Source: JAGXQV01 sp964451375 (GTDB lineage: Bacteria > Pseudomonadota > Gammaproteobacteria > Burkholderiales > Sulfuricellaceae). Taken from it: a stretch of 64,000 nt of DNA. Location of the stretch: NCBI GenBank assembly GCA_964451375.1, contig CAYVIN010000008.1, positions 1 to 64,000 of the forward strand. Reading direction: 5' to 3'. Both the position numbers and the translations under genes were made by a program. The notes beneath the pieces were generated by a model that searched no databases, was not told where the DNA came from, and saw only the letters and a program-made list of their open reading frames with translations. Positions 52,737 through 61,704 of the stretch are shown here, piece by piece; within the stretch, counting starts at the first letter, position 1; each line of letters begins with the position of its first letter.

Positions 52737-54412
52737 CAGAACAAGGTTTTTCCCCGCTGCTGGCGCGTATCTACGCCGCGCGCGGGGTCGTTTCGGCGCG
52801 CCAGATGGAACACGAACTGGCGGCCCTGATTCCCTACACGCTGCTGCGCAACGCCGAAGACATGGCGCGCCGCCTCGCCGACGCCATTGCCATCGGCAAA
52901 CGTATCCTGGTCATCGCCGACTATGATTCCGACGGAGCCACCGCCTGCGCCGTAGCAGTGCGCGCCTTGCGTACATTCGGCGCAAACGTCGATTACCTGG
53001 TGCCTAACCGCTTTGAATACGGCTATGGCCTGACCCCGGAGATCGTCGAACTGGCCGCCCGGCAGCGCCCCGACATCCTCCTCACGGTGGACAACGGCAT
53101 CGCCAGCGTGGAAGGCGTCGCCGCCGCGAAACGTCTGGGTATGGCCGTCCTGGTCACCGATCACCACCTCGCCGGCGAGGAAATCCCGCAAGCCGCCTGT
53201 ATCGTCAATCCCAATCAGCCCGGCTGCGATTTTCCCAGCAAACATCTGGCCGGGGTGGGAGTGATTTTCTACGTGATGCTGGCGCTACGCGCCGAATTAC
53301 GCAGCTTGGGCGCATTCTCCGCCGCTGCGGAACCCAACCTCGCGCAATTCCTCGATTTGGTTGCCCTTGGCACGGTTGCAGATGTCGTGCGCCTCGACGA
53401 CAACAACCGCATCCTGGTTGATCAGGGACTGCGGCGCATCCGCGCCGGACGGGCCTGTCCGGGCATTCGCGCGCTGCTCAAGGTAGCGCGGCGCAACGCC
53501 GAAAAAGCCTCCGCGCAAGATCTGGGGTTTGCCGTGGCACCCCGCCTCAACGCCGCCGGACGCCTCGACGACATGGCGCTGGGCATCGAATGTCTGCTCT
53601 GCGATGACGAAGCCCAAGCCCTGCAACTCGCCGGACAACTCGACGACCTCAACCGTGAACGCCGCGAAATCGAAGCGGGAATGCTCAAAAGCGCCGAAGC
53701 CCAGGTCGCCAAGGCCGAAGAAGACGCCACCCACCTGCTTGCGGCGGTGCGCGCCTTGACCCCCTACACCCTGTGTCTTGCCGACCCCACCTGGCATCAG
53801 GGGGTAATCGGCATCCTCGCCTCGCGGGTCAAGGATAGACTGCACCGCCCGGTAATCGCCTTCGCCCCCGCCGGGGATGGAGAATTACGCGGCTCGGGGC
53901 GCTCCATCCGCTCCCTGCACCTGCGCGACGCGCTTGATCTTGTCGCCAAACGTCATCCCCGCCTGCTGGTGCGTTTCGGCGGCCACGCCGCCGCCTGTGG
54001 CCTGACGCTGCGCGAAGACAATCTGGAAGCCTTCTCCGCCGCATTTGAAAACGTCGCCCGGGAATTACTCACCCCCGCCGACCTCGAACACACCGTCGAA
54101 ACCGACGGCGCACTCTCCCATCACGAAGCCAGCCTGGAAACCGCCACGCTCCTCAACCGCCAGGTATGGGGCAAAGGTTTTCCCGTCCCCACATTCAGCG
54201 ACCGCTTTGAAGTGGTTCATCAGCGCGTCGTCGGCGAAAGACACCTACGCCTCACCCTCGCCACCCCCACCCGCAGTTACGACGCCATCCTGTTTGCCCA
54301 AACCGGCCCCCTGCCCGCCGCCATCCACGCCGCCTACCGCCTCGATGTCAACGAATACAACGGCGCTTTAACCCTCCAGATCGTGATCGAACATTGGGAA
54401 GAGGCGCGCTGA
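52685..54412 (+). CDS. recJ: Single-stranded-DNA exonuclease RecJ
   Basis: A 575-residue 5'-3' exonuclease. DHH domain motifs: ADYDSDGATA, LTVDNGI, VTDHHLAGEE, then VNPNQPGC and GVGVIFYV. DHHA1 motif RFGGHAAACGLT lies at about 420, followed by the C-terminal OB fold. It acts in recombination and mismatch repair. Length is normal. ATG 52685 inside the preceding gene matches the usual family start, so the 52-base overlap is real. prfB, its usual downstream neighbour in related bacteria, is separated only by vapBC. Confidence 0.95.
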   Translation: MSRIRSRHYSAQVFETLTEQGFSPLLARIYAARGVVSARQMEHELAALIPYTLLRNAEDMARRLADAIAIGKRILVIADYDSDGATACAVAVRALRTFGANVDYLVPNRFEYGYGLTPEIVELAARQRPDILLTVDNGIASVEGVAAAKRLGMAVLVTDHHLAGEEIPQAACIVNPNQPGCDFPSKHLAGVGVIFYVMLALRAELRSLGAFSAAAEPNLAQFLDLVALGTVADVVRLDDNNRILVDQGLRRIRAGRACPGIRALLKVARRNAEKASAQDLGFAVAPRLNAAGRLDDMALGIECLLCDDEAQALQLAGQLDDLNRERREIEAGMLKSAEAQVAKAEEDATHLLAAVRALTPYTLCLADPTWHQGVIGILASRVKDRLHRPVIAFAPAGDGELRGSGRSIRSLHLRDALDLVAKRHPRLLVRFGGHAAACGLTLREDNLEAFSAAFENVARELLTPADLEHTVETDGALSHHEASLETATLLNRQVWGKGFPVPTFSDRFEVVHQRVVGERHLRLTLATPTRSYDAILFAQTGPLPAAIHAAYRLDVNEYNGALTLQIVIEHWEEAR

Positions 54413-54472
54413 GACACACAAATCCATCATTCTCATGGGATAATAAACAACTATTCAACTCCCATTACCCCC

Positions 54473-54688
54473 ATGAGAACCCACATTGAACTTGACGAGA
54501 CGCTGCTTGAACAGGTCTGCGCACTCGGGCGCTTCACCACCAAAAAAGCCGCCGTCAATTCCGCCCTGGCGGAATATGCAAAACTTCTCAAAAAACAGGA
54601 ACTGTTGGCGCTCCGTGGCAAAATCGAGTGGCGCGGCGACCTGGCTCAGTTGCGTACTGGCCGGCAGGAAACGGACGAGCCGCTCTGA
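54473..54688 (+). CDS. vapB: VapB-type antitoxin
   Basis: A 71-residue protein. The N-terminal ribbon-helix-helix (MRTHIELDETLLEQV... TTKKAAVNSALAEYAK) is the VapB family signature, and the acidic tail should cap the toxin. The stop shares one base with the ATG of vapC (TGATG), the standard arrangement. It would bind its own promoter with VapC. Confidence 0.92.
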   Translation: MRTHIELDETLLEQVCALGRFTTKKAAVNSALAEYAKLLKKQELLALRGKIEWRGDLAQLRTGRQETDEPL

Positions 54689-55086
54689 TGCTCGCCGACA
54701 CCTCCGCGTGGATTGATTACTTCAACGGACATCCCTCCGCCGAAGCGGAACGTCTCGCCCACGCCATCGCCGAAAACCAGCCGATTGTCCTGCCCGGCCT
54801 AGTGCTCACGGAAATACTGCTGGGCCTCAAAACCGACGCCGAGGCAGAACGTATTGCATCGCTCCTGAGCGCTTTCGACCGCGCGCCGGAATTCGGCGAT
54901 GACGAATACCTCCTTGCCGCAACCATCTACCGTACTTGCCGCGCTGAAGGTTATACCGTGCGCTCCACCATCGACTGCCTGCTTGCCGCATTGTGCTTGC
55001 GCCATGATTACCCGCTACTCACGAAAGACCGCGATTTCGCCGTGATTTCCCGATTTTTTCCGCTCAAGTTGATCACGCAAAACTAA
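54688..55086 (+). CDS. vapC: VapC PIN-domain ribonuclease toxin
   Basis: A 132-residue PIN domain protein. The acidic Mg-binding residues are present: Asp in LADTSAWIDYF, Glu in LTEILLG, Asp in STIDCLLAA and Asp in LTKDRDF. VapC toxins cut tRNA or rRNA when free of VapB. ATG 54688 is chosen because it gives the canonical MLADTSAW start; a longer frame runs back into vapB. The pair sits between recJ and prfB. Confidence 0.93.
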   Translation: MLADTSAWIDYFNGHPSAEAERLAHAIAENQPIVLPGLVLTEILLGLKTDAEAERIASLLSAFDRAPEFGDDEYLLAATIYRTCRAEGYTVRSTIDCLLAALCLRHDYPLLTKDRDFAVISRFFPLKLITQN

Positions 55087-55150
55087 ACCCCGCCGGGAGT
55101 GGTACGGCTTTTTCACGCTATAATTGCCGCCTTTTTTCAGGAAAAAAATC

Positions 55151-56255
55151 ATGGAAGCCGAACAACTCAACGCCATCGCCAACCGCCTCTCCGACCTCAC
55201 CGTGCGAACCTCAGAACTTCGGAGGTATCTTTGACTACGACGACAAACAGGAACGTCTGACCGAAGTCACCCAACTCCTCGAAGACCCGGAAGTCTGGAA
55301 CGACGCCAAACGCGCCCAGGAACTCGGCAAGGAACGCCGCACCCTGGAAGGCATCGTCTACACCCTGCGCGACCTTGACCAGGGCTTGCGCGACAGCAAC
55401 GAGATTTTCGAGATGGCCCGCGAGGAAGGCGACGACGCCACCCTCGAAGGTGTCGGCGCGGATGCCGAGGCCCTCGAAAAAACCGTGGCGGACATGGAAT
55501 TCCGCCGGATGTTTTCGCACCCCCTCGATCCCAACAACTGCTTCCTCGACATCCAGGCCGGCTCGGGCGGCACCGAAGCCCAGGACTGGGCCTCCATGCT
55601 GCTGCGCATGTACATCCGCTATTGCGAACGCAAGGGCTTCAAGGTCGAAGTGCTGGAAGAATCCGAAGGCGACGTGGCGGGCTTGAAGAGCGCCTCGCTG
55701 AAACTCTCCGGCGACTACGCCTACGGCTTCCTGCGCACTGAAATCGGCATCCACCGCCTGGTGCGCAAGTCCCCGTTCGACTCCAACGCACGGCGCCACA
55801 CGTCATTTGCGAGCGTGTTCGTCTACCCGGAAGTGGACGACTCCATCGAGATCGAAATCAACCCCGCCGACCTGCGCGTCGATACCTACCGCGCCTCCGG
55901 CGCGGGCGGTCAGCACATCAACAAAACCGACTCGGCGGTGCGCATCACCCACCTGCCCACCAACATCGTAGTGCAATGCCAGAACGACCGCTCCCAGCAC
56001 CGCAACCGCGACGAAGCCATGGCGATGCTGAAAGCCCGCCTCTACGAACTGGAAATCCGCAAGCGCAACGAGGAAAAACAAGCCCTCGAAGACAGCAAGA
56101 CCGACATCGGCTGGGGCCACCAAATCCGTTCCTACGTGCTCGACCAGTCACGCATCAAGGACTTGCGCACCAACTTTGAGGTCGGCAATACCCAGGCGGT
56201 GTTGGACGGAGACCTGGATGATTTCATTAGTGCTAGTTTGAAGCAGGGGGTTTAA
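55151..56255 (+). CDS. prfB: Peptide chain release factor 2 (programmed +1 frameshift)
   Basis: Release factor 2 ends translation at UGA and UAA. Frame 0 starts at ATG 55151 and stops at TGA 55232-55234 after 27 codons. Reading continues in the +1 frame from GAC 55233, giving about 367 residues in total, as in other RF2 proteins. GGQ catalytic loop (GAGGQHINKTDSA) and the RF2-type stop-recognition motif SPF (RKSPFDSNAR) are present. The frame shift makes synthesis self-regulating: low RF2 favours the shift at UGA. A TATAAT-like hexamer at 55119-55124 may be the -10 element. Open reading frames that start only at 55386 miss the true N-terminus. Confidence 0.97.
55219..55236 (+). promoter_or_regulatory. 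prfB programmed frameshift site
   Basis: The Shine-Dalgarno-like GGAGG is followed by TATCTTTGAC: slippery CTT, in-frame TGA, then C. Order and spacing match the E. coli prfB site (AGGGGG-TAT-CTT-TGA-C). Confidence 0.97.
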
Positions 56256-56270
56256 GGCTGGCACATCGGT

Positions 56271-56377
56271 TGTAGGAGCGGTCTCCCGACCGCGACGCGG
56301 TGGGTACCTCGCGGCAACATTTGGGTTGAGGAGCACAGTTTAACCTGGGCTTCGCGACCGCGATGTCGCTCCTACAC
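56271..56377. repeat. Palindromic repeat, family also present at 11195
   Basis: The left arm TGTAGGAGCGGTCTCCCGAC continues to CGCGACGCGGTGGG (56304); the right arm CTTCGCGACCGCGATGTCGCTCCTACA ends near 56376. The left arm differs by one base over about 30 from that at 11195. It lies between prfB and the SEC-C gene, a 250-base gap with no gene. Confidence 0.8.
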
Positions 56378-56506
56378 CATGACGTTTCAAGTTGACTGAT
56401 CACCAGCCACCACAGTAGCACCTATCGTAACCACGTAGCCGGGATCAGGCGAGGAGCGAACTGCTCCGTTGCACCTGGATTCACACGGAAAAATGAGAGA
56501 TATTCC

Positions 56507-58849
56507 ATGACAACCACGCCACCCTTATTCCACGTACCGCAAGACAAACGTCAACACCCGCTGATTGCCCAGTGGGCTCTGGAACGCCTGAACGATCAGC
56601 CGGACGGTTCGCCGCTTGGTGACGCGATGGCGCAAGCCTGGTTCGACGAGGCCACCTTGGGTCACTGGCTGGCCAGTGAGGATACCGACATCCACATTGA
56701 CCTGTTGCGGCTTCTCCCCAGCGAGCGTTTTGCGGATTTTGTCCCGGAGCTGGAAAAATTCTGGTGTGAATGGCCCTATTTTCATCTGGCAACAAAACAT
56801 CTGATCCGCCTGGCGCCGCAGCGCGCCGCCCAATTGTTTCTCGAAGCGAGCACCGGAGATACCCCCCCGGATAAGGTGCTGGATATTCTGCGCCATCTCC
56901 CCGAACTGGAGGAAAACACCGCCCGCACCTGCCTCGAAAACCTGTTGCGCCGGATCGAGGATGACCAGGACGAAACAACCTCGAATCCCGGACTGGGTTT
57001 CATCCAGGCGGCCCGCCCCCTGCTCCCGGAAACCGCCCTGGCTCTGGCGGTACGTCTCGTCAACGCGCTGACCGACGATGTCTACGCCATGGAATCCGCT
57101 TTTGCCAGGCTGGCCGAGATTTTCTTCGGGCATGGCACCTGGTTCGGACTGGCAAACCTGAGACTGCTTGACGAATCCACGCAACAATTCGCCGAGCTTG
57201 CGCCTTTCTTTAGCGCGGATGCGCCGCTTGCGGCGCTCGACGAAGCGCTGGCGAGCAACGACATTTACGCAAAAGCCCTGGCGATTTTCGAAACGGCTTC
57301 CCCTGACCATTCCGCGATGCGCGCCTGCCGCCATCTGCTGCAACATTGCCCACATGACGGTAAAGAAGAACGCGATGAGCTGCTTCGCGACTATCTCGGC
57401 GCGCTGCTCGCGGCAGCCGTCGCCCACCTCCATGAACGGCCCGCTCAGGAAGCCCTTGATAGTGAAACCGCACTGCTGCTGGTCGGAATGGACATCAATC
57501 CGCTTCCCCGCGAGGAGGCGATACTGGACGCCCTGAGCAAGGAACCACGCGAGAAAATTGCAGCGCAGCTCATCACCCGCCTGAAGGCGACCCGCCACAC
57601 CTGGGGAGAAATTCACCTCGCGAAAATCATGGGAAAACTGGCCTGGCCGGAGTTCGCCCCAGCCCTGATCGCGGCGGTATCCGAAGAAGCAGGAGACGGA
57701 ATATGCGAAGCCGCTGAAGAAGCACTGGTACATATCGGCCAGCCTGCTTCGGCGGCATTGATTTCCGGTTGGGACGGATACGATACGACTCAGCGTATAT
57801 ATCTGTATTCCGCACTACGCGACATCGGCGGTTGCGCGATGGCCGATTTCGCCCACGCGCGCTTCGCTGAATTGCTCGCCGACAGCCCCGAGCAAACACT
57901 CGACTGCCTGCTCGCTTTTCCCGAAACGCGCGCCCTGGTGGCGCTCGCCCCCCATCTGCGGCGACAGCAGGCTTTGATCGACAGAGCCTACGCGATGTTG
58001 TGCCTGCTGCTCGACGAATACCCCGATGATTTTGCCGAACTCGAAGCGCGCGTCCTGAAAAACCGCAAGGATGAATCGGAACGCATCCGCCGCCACCTCG
58101 GCGGCGATCTGTTCCGCAACACGTTGAATGTGGAAATGAACTGCCCCCTTTGCGGTGCAACCAACCACTATCAAGCAGGGCATTTTTTCGTCAGCGACAG
58201 TCCCGTTGCAGCCCTGCTGGTGGGCGAGGAATTTGCCTGTGCCTCGTGTGGCGCGTTCACCGACCTGGAACTCACGGACCATGGCAGGTTTATGGTCATG
58301 ACCAACCTGATGATGCAGGCCCAGGCATCCGACCACGATATCACCCCGCCCGACATGTTCCGCTTCGTCAGCATGCCTTTTGAAGGGCGTCCCCACCCCC
58401 TCAACGAAATCGTCGCCGTGTGCCGGGCGCGCCTCAAGACCCATCCCGACGACGTGCGCAGCCTGATATCGCTGGGCCTCGCCTACGATCTCACCGGACA
58501 TCCGCAAAAAGCCCTGGAGCGATTGCGTCAGGCCCGCCAACTCGCCCCGCACACCGCCGAAGCCCGTTGCCACCTGGCGCGGTTGCTGTTTATCCGACGG
58601 CACTTCGAGGAAGCCTGGGAAAACCTGCGCGACTTGCCGGAAATTGGCGCCTCGCTCAATTTCATCCTCACCGACCAGCACTCGGCCAAAGACACCGCCG
58701 CTGAATTGATGCGCCTATACAATGCGTTACGTCCATCCGGGCGGATTGCCCTGCACCCCGACGCCATCACCACACCGAGCAAACTCGGGCGCAACGATCC
58801 CTGTCCCTGTGGTAGCGGCAAGAAGTACAAGAAATGCTGCGGAAAATGA
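56507..58849 (+). CDS. HEAT/TPR protein with zinc finger and C-terminal SEC-C motif
   Basis: A 780-residue cytoplasmic protein of unknown function. Alpha-helical HEAT-like repeats fill about 1-520. A four-cysteine zinc-finger-like pair (CPLCGATN ... CASCGAF) is at about 545-585. TPR-like helices follow (about 640-715), then a SEC-C zinc motif (GRNDPCPCGSGKKYKKCC) at the very end, as in SecA and many adaptor proteins. It may be a scaffold or chaperone-like adaptor. ATG 56507 gives the first conserved-looking residues; a purine-rich site (GAGAGAT) precedes it. Confidence 0.8.
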   Translation: MTTTPPLFHVPQDKRQHPLIAQWALERLNDQPDGSPLGDAMAQAWFDEATLGHWLASEDTDIHIDLLRLLPSERFADFVPELEKFWCEWPYFHLATKHLIRLAPQRAAQLFLEASTGDTPPDKVLDILRHLPELEENTARTCLENLLRRIEDDQDETTSNPGLGFIQAARPLLPETALALAVRLVNALTDDVYAMESAFARLAEIFFGHGTWFGLANLRLLDESTQQFAELAPFFSADAPLAALDEALASNDIYAKALAIFETASPDHSAMRACRHLLQHCPHDGKEERDELLRDYLGALLAAAVAHLHERPAQEALDSETALLLVGMDINPLPREEAILDALSKEPREKIAAQLITRLKATRHTWGEIHLAKIMGKLAWPEFAPALIAAVSEEAGDGICEAAEEALVHIGQPASAALISGWDGYDTTQRIYLYSALRDIGGCAMADFAHARFAELLADSPEQTLDCLLAFPETRALVALAPHLRRQQALIDRAYAMLCLLLDEYPDDFAELEARVLKNRKDESERIRRHLGGDLFRNTLNVEMNCPLCGATNHYQAGHFFVSDSPVAALLVGEEFACASCGAFTDLELTDHGRFMVMTNLMMQAQASDHDITPPDMFRFVSMPFEGRPHPLNEIVAVCRARLKTHPDDVRSLISLGLAYDLTGHPQKALERLRQARQLAPHTAEARCHLARLLFIRRHFEEAWENLRDLPEIGASLNFILTDQHSAKDTAAELMRLYNALRPSGRIALHPDAITTPSKLGRNDPCPCGSGKKYKKCCGK

Positions 58850-59718
58850 TCCGCCAACGTAGCGCGGCGGCGTTCGCCGCGCTGTTTCTGGCGTTTGCCG
58901 CCTTCCTCCTCGCCACGCCCCCGCTCCACGCCGGCGAAGCCCCACCCCTGATGCTCGCCAATGTTTATCGCGGCCAGGTCGTTCTCGCGGATTATTGGGT
59001 CAGCGAAAAACTCGACGGGATGCGCGGCTACTGGGACGGTGAAAAACTCCTGACACGCGGCGGCGAACCCATCGCCGCGCCGGAGTGGTTTACCGCCGGC
59101 TGGCCGAAAACCCCGCTGGACGGCGAATTGTGGATGGGCCGGGGACAGTTTTCCCGCACGGTTTCCACAGTGCGCCAGAAAATCCCCGATGAAGCCGCGT
59201 GGCGCGAGGTGCGCTACATGGTGTTCGATCTGCCCGGCCATCCGGGCGTCTTCACTGAGCGCAACGCCGCGCTGTCAGGCGTGATCGCCGGGATCGGCCA
59301 ACCCTGGGTGCGCCAGGTCGAACAATTCAAGGTCGCCGACCGGGCCGCTCTGCAAACCCTGCTGGCGCGCATCGTCAAACAGGGTGGCGAGGGGGTGATG
59401 CTGCATCGTGGCGATTCCCTATACCGCGCCGAACGCAACGATGACCTGCTCAAGCTCAAACCTTTTGAAGACGCCGAAGCGCGCGTCATCGCCCATCTGC
59501 CAGGCAAGGGCCGCCACGCCGGGCAACTCGGCGCATTGGAAGTGGAAACTCCGCAAGGCCAACGCTTCCGTCTGGGCGGCGGCTTCACGGATACCCAACG
59601 GCGCGACCCGCCGCCCGTGGGAAGTTGGGTGACCTACCGCTTTACCGAACGCCACGCAAAATCCGGCCTGCCGCGTTTTCCCCGCTTTCTCAGGGTGCGC
59701 GAAGACTACGCGCCCTGA
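58846..59718 (+). CDS. Exported ATP-dependent DNA ligase (LigE-type)
   Basis: A 290-residue minimal DNA ligase with an N-terminal signal peptide (cleavage about 29, LHA/GE). Adenylation motif I is SEKLDGMRG (Lys55); other motifs are LDGELW, MVFDLPG, GGEGVMLH and LLKLKPF, followed by a short OB domain. No additional DNA-binding domain is present, as in LigE proteins of Neisseria and Haemophilus. The periplasmic location suggests repair of incoming or extracellular DNA, which fits with comEC in the same window. The ATG overlaps the preceding stop (ATGA); ATG 58834 is an alternative start four codons earlier. Confidence 0.92.
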   Translation: MIRQRSAAAFAALFLAFAAFLLATPPLHAGEAPPLMLANVYRGQVVLADYWVSEKLDGMRGYWDGEKLLTRGGEPIAAPEWFTAGWPKTPLDGELWMGRGQFSRTVSTVRQKIPDEAAWREVRYMVFDLPGHPGVFTERNAALSGVIAGIGQPWVRQVEQFKVADRAALQTLLARIVKQGGEGVMLHRGDSLYRAERNDDLLKLKPFEDAEARVIAHLPGKGRHAGQLGALEVETPQGQRFRLGGGFTDTQRRDPPPVGSWVTYRFTERHAKSGLPRFPRFLRVREDYAP

Positions 59719-59754
59719 CTTTGCCGCGCTGCCGGCGCACCATCCTTCACAAAC

Positions 59755-60255
59755 ATGACCCCACTCGAACAACTCCATTCCGATATCGAGACCCGCGTTC
59801 AGGGTATCCGCGCGGAACACCCCGACTGGCTGTGCGGGAAAGGGTGCGACGGCTGTTGCCGGCGGCTGGCCGACACGCCGCAACTGACACAAACCGAATG
59901 GGAATTGCTGCGCGAAGGTTTGGCGGAATTAGCACCGCAACACCTCCAGGATATCCGCCGGGAAGTTGCGGCGCAGGCGGATCATCAACCCCGCCCCTTG
60001 GTCTGCCCTTTACTCGACCGCGCCAGTGGCGTTTGTCCGGTCTATGCCCAGCGTCCGGTGGCGTGTCGCACCTACGGCTTTTACGTGCAACGCGACCTCG
60101 GACTGTATTGCGGCGATATCGAATCGCGCGTAGCGGATGGCGGATTGGCCGATGTGGTGTGGGGAAATCACGACGCCATCGACCAGCGGCTCGCCGGGCT
60201 GGGTGAAACCCGCTCCCTCGGAGAGTGGTTTGCGCACTGGGAGGACGGCAAATAG
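59755..60255 (+). CDS. YkgJ-family cysteine-cluster protein
   Basis: A 166-residue cytoplasmic protein. The cysteine pattern CGKGCDGCC at about 27-35, then CPLLDRASGVCPVYAQRPVAC, fits the YkgJ family (putative metal or Fe-S site). Function is unknown. It starts 36 bases after the ligase and may share its transcript. Confidence 0.88.
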   Translation: MTPLEQLHSDIETRVQGIRAEHPDWLCGKGCDGCCRRLADTPQLTQTEWELLREGLAELAPQHLQDIRREVAAQADHQPRPLVCPLLDRASGVCPVYAQRPVACRTYGFYVQRDLGLYCGDIESRVADGGLADVVWGNHDAIDQRLAGLGETRSLGEWFAHWEDGK

Positions 60256-60290
60256 CGCTGGAGAAAAGGCTGTTTGGCCGGTTGGGCAAC

Positions 60291-61490
60291 TTACTTGAAA
60301 AACCCCTGATCATAAGCTTCGGAAAATTTCCGCCAGTCGGCCACCACCTGATTGGTGCAGTGTTTGGCGGCGTCCAGCAGGGGTTGTCGCCAGTCCGTCC
60401 TCAGTCCAAATTCAATCAGTTCATCGGCAATCGCGGAACCATTGCGGCCACCGCTGCGCAACTGACCCCACGCGGTGATCCGCCCCATGCTGGTCATCAC
60501 GTCCTGAAGCCGATGCAGCTTGCCTTTCCAGTTTTCCAGCGCGACCCTGTCCTCGCTGGGTAACAATCCACGCAGAATGTAGGGATTGCCGGCGATTTCC
60601 ACAGGATGCAAAAACGCCATCGGAATCGCCTGCATACGTTGTTGCAAACTGACTACCCGCGCCGCTTCCGAAGTCCAGGCGGGTTGCGGGATGGTCAGGT
60701 GCGCCGCCAATGACGAGGGAAGCGCCCGCTTCAGGTCGAGCAGGAAATTTTCGTCCGGCGACCCTTCGCCTTCGATCAGGATGATGTCGCGTTCAACACC
60801 GAGGCTACCCGTTCCGGCGATCCGCCGCGCCACGTCGAGAACCCGGAAAAATTCGGGGTTCTCCTGGGTTTCAGCAAATTTCCGCAAAAAGGTTTCCACC
60901 CTGTCGCGGCGTTCATCGTCTACCGCGAGCGCCTTCTTGCCGTCGAGACGTATCTTCCGGTGTTTGCCTTTTATTTCGGTGCGACTGTCGAGAAACTTTG
61001 CTCGCGAACGGGTTGCCAGCCCTTGCAACAAATCCCGCACCAAGCCCTGCGCCGTTTCCCGTTCCACCCAGCGCGCCTTGCCGCCGGCCAGGGCCGCCGC
61101 ATACGCATCGACAAAAGTGGCGCCGAGAACATCCACCTCGGCATCGCTTACCGAAAGGCTGCGAACGCCCAGCTGAAGGCTGGCAAGAAATCGCACCATA
61201 TCCCAGGTATTGGGGGCCAGCACCGCTTCGTCAAAGTCGTTGATGTCGAAATAAGCGAGCCGGTTGTCGCCCTTGAAACTGCCGAAGTTTTCCAGGTGTA
61301 AATCGCCGCAAACCCAGGTAACGGGCGCTTTGACGAAGATGTCATCGTGCGGCAGTTGTGCGTAGAAAAGATGGCAGGCCCCGCGCAGAAAAATAAACGG
61401 ATCAGTCCGCATTTTCTGCATTTTCATGGCCAGCCGGTCGGGATCACGCCCCGCGTTAAACTGCTTGATACAGACTGCGACATCATTCAT
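60291..61490 (-). CDS. DUF2252 protein (kinase-like fold)
   Basis: A 399-residue cytoplasmic protein. WVCGDLHLENFGSF and YFDINDFDEA resemble the catalytic loop (HxxN) and metal-binding Asp of aminoglycoside phosphotransferase-like kinases, the feature that defines DUF2252. Substrate unknown. ATG 61490 (MNDVAVCIKQF) fits the family start; a longer frame upstream is low in conservation. It faces the YkgJ gene. Confidence 0.88.
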   Translation of the reverse strand: MNDVAVCIKQFNAGRDPDRLAMKMQKMRTDPFIFLRGACHLFYAQLPHDDIFVKAPVTWVCGDLHLENFGSFKGDNRLAYFDINDFDEAVLAPNTWDMVRFLASLQLGVRSLSVSDAEVDVLGATFVDAYAAALAGGKARWVERETAQGLVRDLLQGLATRSRAKFLDSRTEIKGKHRKIRLDGKKALAVDDERRDRVETFLRKFAETQENPEFFRVLDVARRIAGTGSLGVERDIILIEGEGSPDENFLLDLKRALPSSLAAHLTIPQPAWTSEAARVVSLQQRMQAIPMAFLHPVEIAGNPYILRGLLPSEDRVALENWKGKLHRLQDVMTSMGRITAWGQLRSGGRNGSAIADELIEFGLRTDWRQPLLDAAKHCTNQVVADWRKFSEAYDQGFFK

Positions 61491-61704
61491 GGGTCTGGCT
61501 CCTGAAACGGGGAATGGGTGAAACATACCCGAAATCAATTGCCGCCGCGAGCCGCATTCCATCGGCTGCCGGGTGACTTGCTGCGGCGCTTGCCGCTATA
61601 CTGGATCATCCCGAACAGTCCGGGAATCGCCCGTTTCCTCGCTTCAAAGCTTCCCGCGAGGATTTCGACCCACTGTCGCCCTAAGCAACACCAGTCCGCC
61701 CCTC

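Noticed and set aside
54628..54687. Upstream extension of the vapC frame
   Set aside because: It lies within vapB in another frame; the canonical VapC start is ATG 54688.
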